From Lunasporangiospora selenospora (Eukaryota > Mortierellomycota > Mortierellomycetes > Mortierellales > Mortierellaceae), in assembly GCA_015680635.1 (NCBI GenBank), contig JAABOA010000887.1, positions 1 through 10,868 on the forward strand: 10,868 nucleotides of DNA, in the 5' to 3' direction. This document shows positions 1 through 8,078 of the stretch, piece by piece. Below the pieces are notes generated by a model, which was not told the DNA's origin, ran no database searches, and saw only the letters and a program-made list of their open reading frames with translations. Within the stretch, counting starts at the first letter, position 1. Every line of letters starts with the position of its first letter. The translations under genes were made by a program, and so were the position numbers.

Positions 1-44
<44 letters not shown>

Positions 45-86
45 AAGAGAAAGAGAAAGAGAGAGATAGAGAGATAGAGAGAAGAG
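1..86. repeat. GA microsatellite, perfect then degenerate
   Basis: Positions 1-40 are a perfect (GA)20 run. From 41 to about 86 it degenerates into GAAA and GATA variants. On the minus strand it is a CT tract lying inside an intron of the VPS51 gene, downstream of a branch-like CTTAAC (minus strand, about 90-96), so it could act as that intron's polypyrimidine tract. The array is cut by the window edge. Confidence 0.95.
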
Positions 87-154
87 TATGTTAAGCTCTT
101 GCACCAAGCATACTCGTCTTCAAATAAAAAGCAAGAAAGCCAAACAGAATTTAC

Positions 155-2678
155 CTTCACCTCAGTCAGGAACTGATCCCAGAACATTCTGAAACCCGTC
201 TGGATGTTCTTGAGGAATAACTTTCGTCCTTCCTTAGTATCTAAAAATTGAGCATCCGAGCTCAGACACTTTTCTAGGAAGGTAACTGTTTCCAGCTTGA
301 ACACATCTTTGAGCCAGATAATGGTGTCTTTCATGATATGTGGGGATCCAGGTCCAGAAGGTTCATACATCGAGGCTGACAAGGTATTCTCGGCACTGTG
401 TATCTTTTGGCCGAGACTCATATCCTGTTCACGGATTCTGTCCAAGAGCCCTTCCTTGATGACTGTGAGTGCACGCTCAATCAGTCGATTTTCCCAGTTT
501 TGGTTCAGGCCTGTGACAAGGGTATCAAATCGGACCATCTGGCATAGTCCAGGATTGGCAAGTGTTCCAAGGTGTAGGCTTTGTAGAACATGGACGTGGA
601 CATCTGGACGCATATTGGCGATATCATCCTTCCAGGCGTTAGAAAAAAAAGTCGCAGCAGGAGTCATCGATTAAGATCGTATCCATATCTCAAGAAAAAA
701 AAAGAGTACTCCACACGCGGAAGAAATTGTTCAGCAGATTTTGGTACATACAGGATACTCCAAGAATGATGCCACAGTATCCAGAAATCCTCCTGTGATC
801 TTGGAAACGACACCTTTTACAGCACTCTCAGCCTGTGTTTGTTGTTCACGCGTCAATCCAGCATGAGCTCTGGTCTCCTTTACGATCCATCCCGCGGGCC
901 TCTGATCCGACAACATACCGTCCGTATCCGCTGGGACATTATGACTGTTGATATTAGCAGCAGACGATAGAAAGTAGCTGCGGAAGGAGATCACAAACCC
1001 CTCGACATATCTCAAGAAGTGAGTGTTCATGTACGACACCTTATCCTGTGACTGTGCGGCCTGTTGTTGTGCAGGAGTGTTTGATCCCGTGGATGCCAAT
1101 TCCTTGTCAGTTGGAGTCGCTGGTGTATTCATAACAGAGCTGAGCGGTCTAGAGTTTTTTCTTATTGGCGTCTTCTTGATGGATGCTGAATCGGATGTTT
1201 GAGCTGGTTTAGGTGATTTCTCAGAAGGCACAATGTAAAGCGGTAGTTTCTCGATATTCTTTAAAACTGTAGAGTTGATTTTGTCCAAACACTTTGTTGC
1301 TCTAGGTGCAATTGAGAAGCGGATCATATTTCTTAGAACTCAGCATCCCTTCATGGACATCAATAGGAGTAAAGGCTGCAATTGATGGTGGAACATACAG
1401 GTCAAGGTACTGTTTCCACAGGGCCACAGGGTCTTCTTTCAATGCTAGAAGCATGCCAACACACTCCGAGATCTCGGTGATAGTCGCCTAAATGTAATCC
1501 AATTCAGGCCGCCGTAGGGTCAGCATGCTGATTGCTTTTGCTTGTGCTGCGGAATCCACTTTGTACAACCACTTCGTACCTGTTCAGAGCACATCTTTTG
1601 GCGAAGCTTGTAAGCAATCTGGACCATGATGGCTTTGCATTCGCGCTCGATCCCTGTAAAAACAGTGAGGTGCTTGTAGTGCTGAAGAAGACTCAGGGTC
1701 CGGCAATACGACTTGACGGCTTGGGTATATGATCCTGCTTCCAAGCATTGGTGGAGATTCGTTGGTAGTTCAAACACGAATTGCAGCTAAATATATCTTA
1801 TTTGTTAGAAGAGTAAAAGAAAACAGGTTTTCAGGCGATTCCTGCATCATAAGGTGCGTTGTTGGACGCACGGAGTCTTTATATCGTCTTACTTTCGTAA
1901 GGAGGCTGTGAACACCGTTGAGCTGTCGGATCTTTTCTCGCTTTGTTCCGAGCGAGTTGTGGATGGCCCCCGAAGATGTAGCAATCTTTCCAATGTTTTC
2001 GGTTAACCTGGTCATTTCAGACTCCAGATTGTCGACGTTTGACTTCATCTAATGATCGTCAAATACACACCGTGGTTAATATACAGTGGCTGGCATAAAG
2101 AGCGAAGCATGTGTTGTCGATTCTTTACATTATTAATAGTATCGGTAGCACTGAGGAACTTGCTGTAGTTCTCGTAAACCAAGGTCTTCATGTCGCCGTC
2201 CAGTTGTCTGATCTCTGCCACCAGTTCATTATCCGCTTGAACAATTCCTGGTAGCTGCTTTTCTACAAACATCTTGTGCATGTATTTCTCTACCTCGAAC
2301 GAATGACTATCTGTGAAGAGAATAGTCCAAATATCAGCCATGTCGGTTAAAGACGCTGTCGACAAAGAGCTATAGGTTGTCGCGATCGATGGAAGTAGGC
2401 CACACTGGAGACATACCCAGGTCATACGGGTCAGATTTAGCGACGTGTCCGGTTTGTTCTGTTGTCTTTGATTTCACACCATCCTGTGCTGTAGCATCTG
2501 TTTGCTGGATGCCATAGTAATTACGAAGGAAGCTCTTTGCGCGACGACGTGTCGTTGCTGGCGCGCCTGGTCCCATTTTAGTTCCTGGTCCCACGGATGA
2601 CTGTTGAAAAGACCCAGCTGATGATGATGATGATGCCTCTTGTGGGCGAATGGGGCCCTCTCTTGCTGCTGGCAACAT
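155..2678 (-). CDS. VPS51: Vps51-like subunit of the GARP/EARP tethering complex (3' end missing)
   Basis: Vps51 links the GARP complex (with Vps52, Vps53, Vps54) to SNAREs for endosome-to-Golgi retrograde transport. Minus-strand exons: 2678-2417, 2355-2129, 2048-1893, 1786-1580, 1487-1399, 1301-752, 628-155. All joins keep frame and give 655 residues. An intron opening GTAAAT at 154 runs off the window; animal Vps51 is about 780 residues, so the C-terminus is missing. The family signature is clear: [14 protein letters not shown] (44-57), a DPYDL block (83-87), then [22 protein letters not shown] (139-160) and [12 protein letters not shown] (164-175), the Vps51/Vps67 helical domain. Residues about 285-310 ([13 protein letters not shown]) continue the helical bundle. 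Exon 6 carries a low-complexity S/T/P/Q insert. The start at 2678 is the first ATG of an open frame whose N-terminal 40 residues are disordered. The gene is divergent from the J-protein gene. Family is secure; exact joins of exons 5-7 are less so. Confidence 0.88.
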
Positions 2679-2796
2679 GAATCACTGGACTGTCTTTGGT
2701 AAGGGGAAAAGCCACTTACACAGCGACTTCAAGATCATTCATCCACTTCGCCCTTTTCCCACATGCAACAGAACTCGTAATCTCGGGCAACTCATA
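2679..2796. promoter_or_regulatory. Compact divergent promoter between VPS51 and DNAJC17
   Basis: Only 118 bp separate the two start codons, so both transcripts must initiate here or overlap. There is no clear TATA box. An AGGGG stress-element-like core lies near 2703, and a pyrimidine-rich stretch lies near 2740-2760, upstream of the plus-strand gene. The plus-strand frame of the J-protein stays open through this interval, so the region could in part be translated if an upstream ATG is used. Confidence 0.6.
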
Positions 2797-4460
2797 ATGG
2801 CCGACGAACAGCAGGATTGGTACGCTATCCTTAGTATAGAGAGGACAGCCACTTCAAAGGAGATTACAAAAGCCTACAGGGTTAAGGCACTAAAGTACCA
2901 CCCAGACAAGAATCCTGATCCAAGCGCAGGTTTGGACTTCTTTAACATCGATCATAGTCTCCCGTTTGCTATTAAAAGATCCTCGTAAGCCAACTGCTAA
3001 AGTATCAACCCCTTTGATTTCACTGAAAAGCCAAGATCTTTCATGACCTCTCAAAGGCATATGAGATTCTTTTGGATCCAGCTGCTCGAGCAGCCTTTGA
3101 TAATCTCCTCCGAGTTAAAGTCCAGGCCCAGGAACGCACTGATCGATACGACTCGGCTCGTCGAAAGATGAAAGAGGATCTAGAAAACAGAGAGGCAGCG
3201 TTCAAGAAGCAAGTACAAGATGAAAAAGAGGCAGCACTTAGGATGAAATATGAGGTATTGCTTGCTCTCAGCAGGAATGTAATATAGGAAAGCCCAGATA
3301 ATACGGCCAACCTTGAAAAATTAAAATGTGATATCCTTTTGAAACTTTTTAGCTTGAGCGGTTAAAGCAGGATAGCAAGGAGAGAAAGTCCAAAGCTGAA
3401 GCTGAGCTGTTGAGGCAGGCGGAGGAAATGGTAAATATAATGGAAGCGGCAAAAACAGCGGCAAAAGAAGGTAAGGTCAGCTGTTCCTTCTGGATAAGTG
3501 TGTTGCTCTACCAACTCGATTATTATCGAAGAGGGAGGTTTGTTATTTTGCTAAGACTATAATCTCTATCTTAATAGCTGAGGTGACATCGTTAGACTCG
3601 ACATTGACTATCAAATGGAAGAAAAAAAGGCACTCGTACGAAAGCAGCAATCTTGAGGATATCTTTAAACAGTTCGGATCCATCGACTCGTGTATATCAA
3701 GAAAGCAAGGAGCGGCTATTCTATCATTTAATTCCATTGACGGTGCCGTAAGTAATTATCTACTTTTCTTTTCTTTCTTTTTTTACCTTGCTCTGGCAAA
3801 CACTTTCCTTTGACTTTAAGACTGATACTTGTACTTTTTTATACATATGAATGTTTCTTATATACAAGTACGCAGCTATGAGGGCACATGAGCGTGAAGA
3901 CAAGACGTTAGAGTCATTCACTCTTGCATGGGCAGGGGGTTCAGAGCCAGAGGCTGTTTCGCAGTTAAGGGCCAAGAATGGTGTAGAGGGATCATCTAAC
4001 AAGGCGACGCCTCCACCTCCCAGGACAGCCCCGGCTTTTTCTGTGCCAAAGCCGACATTCAATACAAACCCAGTATACAAGCCGGCGTTTAATGCTCCAG
4101 CCTTCGGATATAGGCAAGGATTTGCTGCGTTCTCATCAACCGTAAGTACTGAGGGAGAGTTAGCCAACTAATGTCTATTGAAAATGAAGGATCGCTAGTT
4201 AACCGCCAATTTATTTTGTCTTCTTGGATGGTGCATAGATCCCAACTTTCGGTGCACCGCCCAAATTTGACATGTCACGCGAGACACCTCTTCTTGATGA
4301 CTGTGAAGAAGCAATGCTGGCCAAGGCAAGGAGTAGGGCAAACGAGAGAAAGAGACTTGCACAGGAAATGCTTCGTCAGGACCAAGAAGAAGAGGAGCGA
4401 GAACGACACAAGACTCAACGTCTACAGTCCGAGGAACAGCCCAAGGACGGGGATGAATAA
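2797..4460 (+). CDS. DNAJC17: DNAJC17/Cwf23-type J-domain and RRM protein
   Basis: This family joins an N-terminal J domain, which stimulates Hsp70, to an RRM, and its members associate with the spliceosome. Exons: 2797-2929, 3031-3254, 3353-3470, 3578-3747, 3869-4141, 4239-4460. All joins keep frame and give 379 residues. The J domain is residues about 7-72, with HPD at 35-37 in YHPDKNPDP, followed by [15 protein letters not shown] charged coiled coil spans about 75-160. An RRM-like fold starts near 166 (TLTIKWKKK) and includes [11 protein letters not shown] and GAAILSF. A disordered P/A/F-rich segment follows, then a highly charged helix near the C-terminus (about 330-365). The animal homologue is about 300 residues, so the tail here is longer. 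The start at 2797 puts the J domain at the extreme N-terminus as in the family; the frame is open 49 codons further upstream. Intron 1 needs an unusual GTTTGG donor. Confidence 0.88.
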
Positions 4461-4461
4461 A
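4456..4461 (+). terminator. AATAAA polyadenylation-type signal overlapping the DNAJC17 stop codon
   Basis: The TAA stop at 4458-4460 lies within AATAAA and is followed by an A-run. If used, the 3' UTR would be extremely short, which suits the tight spacing to the next gene. Function is inferred from the motif alone. Confidence 0.4.
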
Positions 4462-4636
4462 AAAAATATGCGAATTCAGCCCATGGATTTTTTTCCCACT
4501 CGTTTTCGAACACAGCCCTCCAAATTGATATTTTTGGGTCTTTGGAGAGTGAGAGCAACTTTACCATCTTTCCTCATCAGTCTTCCCATTACCTGCTTAA
4601 CATCTCACTTCCATCAGCTCTGCTTCAAGACCAGAG
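4461..4636 (+). promoter_or_regulatory. Intergenic spacer: DNAJC17 3' UTR and PIL1 promoter/leader
   Basis: This 176-bp spacer lies between two tandem genes. Its second half (about 4560-4630) is pyrimidine-rich, typical of fungal promoters and leaders just upstream of a start codon. No clear TATA box was seen. No open frame here resembles a protein, although an upstream non-coding or short coding exon of the PIL1 gene cannot be excluded. Confidence 0.5.
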
Positions 4637-7318
4637 ATGGATCTACTTCACATTCGTTCTACCATGGATGGGGCCCGGTACGCCGCAGGGTCATTCCTCT
4701 CCCCGCTCACAAACGCCATTGGTGAACAGAGACGTCTGGTGGAAAGCTTGGCGGTTGTTTCTAAAGTCCGGGTGGAGGAATGCAAGCACATGATGGTTTG
4801 GAGCAAATCTCAGGTACGGACACAACCTGTTAGAACCTCTCCCCTCGAGTGCTTGGGGTCAAGACAGACACTGACTTTGTCCCTACTCTTGTATTATATA
4901 CTCTTTAGACCGAGGATCTTGCGGTAGGTTTAAAGTGGTTGAGACCTGACTTGTCTTCGAAAGGACTCTGTGGAGATGTCTCTGTTCTCATTTAAAAGTG
5001 CCATTTTTTTCACCCTTAACGCATATAGGATGTTCTCTTGAAGCTCAACCTGTTGGTGCGAAAGATTAGCGACTACGAGACGCAGTTTGGGAATCAGTAT
5101 GAGCAGTTCAGGGACAAGATCAAGCATCTCCGTTCGAAAGACGATACACCTTGTGAAATGGGGCAGAAACAGGCCGAGCTACAGCAAAAGATTACTGAGG
5201 TTTCCAAGAGCACGCTCCGGGCCGCCAAAAACTACCTCAGGCCAAAGGACCCTGAGACTACAAGGAAAGCAAACGAGACCAAGGATGCTAAATTGGACCA
5301 GCTCAAGAGGAAGCTCATCAAGGAAGCCTACACAACTCAGCTGGACGGTATTATCGAGCTTGGCAAGAAGATGCAGATCATCGGAGACCACGGAAAACTA
5401 CTGTTGCACTACATCGATCAGCCAAGCACCCTTTCCGCATCCCAGGATGGTACAGTTATATTAAAATGGTTCAGTCACCTGGCAGGCGCGATCTCTTGAA
5501 TGATTACTCACCAAGTTTCAACATTTCTAATACGGAATTATAGGTCGTGAGACAGAGAGTGTTCTTCAAACTGCTAGAATTGCACTCGAAAACTGGAACC
5601 AACCTACAATGACTGACATCCCGGACCATACTCAGTATGCGTCCCAGACAACACCACCACCGGCAACAACGACAACAGCACAAAAAATAACGTCGCCCAT
5701 TGTCACGGTGAGTCCCGACTCGGATGACGAGGAAGATCCGCCTTTAACGAAGAACAAACGCGTCTCCACCGGACCAGCCAACCCGCTTCCTCCTCTGCCA
5801 CCAAGGCGAGAGGATTCGTCTTATTCTCCAGATTCCCTTGTGAGTAGCAATGATGATAGTTGTCACGGTGAGCAATCTGTCGCCGAGGCACAAGAAATTG
5901 AAAGAGCTATTGCATTGAGTATCAAGGATATGAATGAGAAAAAGTCTCGGACTGAAGGGTTCGAGCTCACAGCTGAAGAAGAGCGCTTTGTGAACGAGAT
6001 TAATATCTCATCTGGCGTTGTCTCGAGTGGCAGTACGTCTGGGACAGCAAAGAAGGATGAAAAGAAGGAGTCTGCATTGTTAAATACTCAAACCGACATT
6101 GTTGCACCAAAGGTCACCAGCATTCCAAAGATCGTCCGGAACCCTCAAGTCGTTGACCCCGCTAGCAACGCCATCTCGAAGCAAGGTCCTCGTCCTTGGA
6201 CCCCTGCCAATGAACAGGAAATGGAAACCAACGCAAGTGCACAATCAAACGCCGGAGGAATTCCCAAGACTTCAGAGCCATCCGAGGAACCGATCCAAAG
6301 TGCTATCTCAAAGCCAGTTACGTCGACGACAGAAGAAGAGACGCTGTCAACAAAGACTGCAAAGAGACTGTCGACATCTTCAACAACGTCAACCCAGAAA
6401 GTTTTGGAGAGTCTTGGCGGTTCAGAAGTAGAGAAGCCATTAGAGAGTCTTGGTAGGGATGCTGAAGAGCGCCCGCTTGAAAGTATGGGCAGTAGCGCAC
6501 CAAGTCGACCTCTGGAGAGTATGGGAGGCGAGCATTCTGCACCTCCACTTGAGAGCATGGGATCCGAAACTCCACAGCCTTTGGAAAGTATGGGAGCTGA
6601 GCCAACAGTGGTAGCTGAGAGTATGGGCCGGGATGGATATGACGCAGTTCCACGACTTGGTATCGACAATAGCCAGTATCATCACCAACAATTCTTGCAG
6701 GGTGAACAATCGCCTCTTTCGCCTCTACCACCTACACCCGAGCTGCAGTACTTGGACATTGGCGACTCTCCATCTTTGCCTCCAAGCCCGGCGTTTTCGT
6801 CCACACAACATACTCCACAAACTACATTTGTGAGCACTATTGCTTCAGTTCCTATGCAACCGATGTCGAGCATGAGTGGCACCTATCAGTCCTGCCAGCC
6901 CTACCAACCCTCGACCAGGTATATTCCTCAGCCATCCAGGCAAAAGAATCGACTATCGGGATCGCACATCCAGTCCGCCTCTGATAGTGGGGTAAGCGGT
7001 GGATCATCACCATATTATCAGCAGCAGCAGCAGCAGTATGGGCAACAACAGTACCAGCAGCAGCAGTATCAACAGTACACGCAACAGCAGTATACAGGTC
7101 ACCAGAGTCACTCCGATTATTCTCCCCAGCCTTATCAACAGCACCAGCTTCAACAGTTCTACTATACCCCTGCTGAACAACAGCAGGAGCCACATAATTC
7201 TCAGCTTGGAAGGTCCAACTCGTACATGTGGAAATACCCAGTGTATCCAACTTCGATCTCACCAGATCCAAGTCTCTACAGAGATGAGCATCAGTCCAGT
7301 CCTCAGTTCCAGCGTTGA
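4637..7318 (+). CDS. PIL1: PIL1-domain eisosome protein with long adaptor-like tail
   Basis: Pil1/Lsp1 proteins form BAR-domain filaments that shape eisosome furrows in the fungal plasma membrane. Exons: 4637-4813, 4909-4923, 5029-5449, 5544-7318, giving 795 residues. The PIL1 domain covers about 15-225. Landmarks: AAGSF (16-20), VWSKS (55-59), KISDYETQFGNQYEQFRD, the helix KLDQLKRKLIKEA, LDGIIELGKKM..GDHGKLLL, and ETESVLQTARIALENW closing it. The tail (227-795) is mostly disordered. It contains a DSDDEED acidic patch, LPPLPPR (286-292, class II SH3 ligand type), a ubiquitin-interacting-motif-like helix EIERAIALSIKD (322-333), seven LES(M/L)G repeats (491-566), S/P-rich stretches, a Q/Y-rich segment (about 695-746) and a terminal SYMWKYPVYP block. 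Yeast Pil1 is about 340 residues, so the tail is the unusual part. Only 15 residues precede AAGSF, fewer than in yeast Pil1, so an upstream exon is possible. Confidence 0.88.
4909..4923 (+). other. 15-nt microexon in the PIL1 gene
   Basis: These 15 bases encode TEDLA. They are preceded by CTCTTTAG and followed by the donor GTAGGT. The flanking introns are 4814-4908 (GTACGG to TTTAG) and 4924-5028 (GTAGGT to ATATAG). The exon is symmetric (phase 0 on both sides), so skipping would delete five residues without a frameshift. With it, the stretch from the conserved Trp (VWSKS) to the conserved Phe (ETQF) is 29 residues, the length I recall for the same interval in yeast Pil1. Retention of intron 2 would hit an in-frame TAA. 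Confidence 0.75.
5885..5941 (+). other. Ubiquitin-interacting-motif-like helix encoded in the PIL1 tail
   Basis: Residues 319-337 include EIERAIALSIKD. This fits the UIM pattern: acidic residues, a hydrophobic residue, x-x, Ala (326), three residues, Ser (330), two residues, acidic (Asp 333). It is an isolated predicted helix inside an otherwise disordered region, as in endocytic adaptors such as epsins. Ubiquitin binding is inferred from the motif only. Confidence 0.6.
6401..6628 (+). repeat. Seven-copy PLES(M/L)G protein repeat, 12/11-residue period
   Basis: Copies begin at 6401, 6437, 6473, 6509, 6545, 6578 and 6611, so the spacing is 36, 36, 36, 36, 33 and 33 nt. The copies read VLESLG, PLESLG, four times PLESMG, then VAESMG. 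Linkers between copies differ in sequence. The core Leu, Pro, Glu, Ser and Gly codons vary between copies (for example TTG, TTA, CTT and CTG for Leu). Confidence 0.9.
7013..7093 (+). repeat. CAG/CAA-rich tract encoding a Gln/Tyr-rich low-complexity segment
   Basis: The DNA is an interrupted (CAG)n/(CAA)n run coding for six consecutive Gln followed by repeated Q(2-4)Y units, at residues about 695-721. Gln-rich sequence continues to about residue 752. Such Q/Y-rich composition is typical of prion-like, phase-separating or aggregation-prone domains. It lies near the C-terminus of the PIL1-domain protein. Confidence 0.85.
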
Positions 7319-7339
7319 AAGAGTCGAGAGGAAGAGAAT

Positions 7340-7375
7340 GTTTTTTGCTTTTTTGCTTTTTTGTTTTTTTTTGTT
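7340..7375 (+). terminator. T-rich 3' tract after the PIL1 stop
   Basis: Starting 22 bases after the stop codon there are four T-runs of six to nine, separated by GC or G. U-rich elements are common in fungal 3' UTRs and near cleavage sites. No canonical AATAAA was seen close by, so the exact 3' end is not determined. Confidence 0.35.
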
Positions 7376-7708
7376 CCAAAGGCTCAATCGCATATGCGTA
7401 GGTCAGCATAATCCAGAGATGAGATGATGGCAACTTGACGTGGCGACTCGGGTAGACAGACGGCATGCAGAAACCGGGAAACAAATGAGGACCAATCGGA
7501 GATTCCCCTTTTTTACTCCTTTCTTCTTTCTTTCTCTCTTTCTTTTTTTTTTTGAAATCGGGAGGCCCATGGGTCTTTGATCTGCGTGCCCAACTTTCTG
7601 CGATACTGCTTACTTTCCAATCCCTCAACAACTGAGTATAGTGATGCTCTTTTCTCAACTCTCCTTAGTGTGTTTTCACCCTTGCCCTTGTCCGAGGGAA
7701 GGTGGGGT

Positions 7709-7724
7709 GAGAGAGAGAGAGAGA
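7709..7724. repeat. (GA)8 microsatellite
   Basis: Eight perfect GA units lie at the left edge of the GATCT cluster. Confidence 0.9.
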
Positions 7725-7737
7725 TAGGTCAGGTGAG

Positions 7738-7837
7738 GATCTACCTGGAGGAATGAGTGGGATCTGGGTGGCCTTGACGGATCTCATTTTTAGTCCAGCG
7801 TCGTGTCCTGATCTCCCGGATCTACTCGCCGGGATCT
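7738..7837 (+). promoter_or_regulatory. Cluster of six GATCT motifs, possible transcription-factor array
   Basis: GATCT occurs at 7738, 7761, 7780, 7810, 7819 and 7833, all in the same orientation, most as GGATCT. A TCCCGG/CCGGGA inverted pair (7814-7819 and 7829-7834) frames the last two copies. GATC-type cores are bound by fungal GATA-family light regulators (White Collar), but assignment to any factor here is speculative. Confidence 0.4.
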
Positions 7838-8054
7838 GTCATCGATACAGTTGCCGCCATTGTTGACGCCTGTTTCTATATTTTCAGCTCACTCGCACTC
7901 TACACCCTTCTTAGTCCGCCATTAATGTACCCCTTTGCTTTACAGAATACAGGCGGTCGTAATTAAGACAGAGTAAAGAGTCCAACTCTTGTTAGTGGTT
8001 GCTATGTAGAAGGGGCACATGAGGTGAAAAGAGGGAGAGGGAAGAAAGAAGAGA

Positions 8055-8078
8055 GGGAAGAGGGGGGTGGGATGGGGG
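8055..8078 (+). other. Canonical G-quadruplex motif
   Basis: Four G-runs lie at 8055-8057 (3 G), 8062-8067 (6 G), 8069-8071 (3 G) and 8074-8078 (5 G). The loops are AAGA, T and AT, which satisfies the G3+N1-7 rule. The motif sits at the end of a longer purine-rich stretch (about 8028-8080). Folding in the cell is not shown. Confidence 0.6.

Noticed and set aside
297-674. 125-residue plus-strand open frame
   Set aside because: It is the complement of VPS51 exon 7, whose minus-strand translation continues the Vps51-like protein in frame.
2986-2991. GTAAGC as donor of DNAJC17 intron 1
   Set aside because: It would insert 18 residues into the J domain, and no nearby acceptor restores the frame.
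4171-4725. 184-residue plus-strand open frame
   Set aside because: It is out of frame with the last DNAJC17 exon and the PIL1 first exon, both of which it overlaps; no domain is visible.
5709-5845. GTGAGT donor-like sites in PIL1 exon 4
   Set aside because: The frame stays open and coherent on both sides, including the SH3 ligand and acidic patch, so no intron is needed.
6145-6669. 174-residue minus-strand open frame with repeats
   Set aside because: The repeats are only the reverse complement of the LES(M/L)G array.
6852-7658. 268-residue open frame on the minus strand
   Set aside because: It lies antisense to the Q-rich end of PIL1 and its 3' flank. It is Ala/Lys-rich low complexity with no family resemblance, while the plus strand carries the clear protein.
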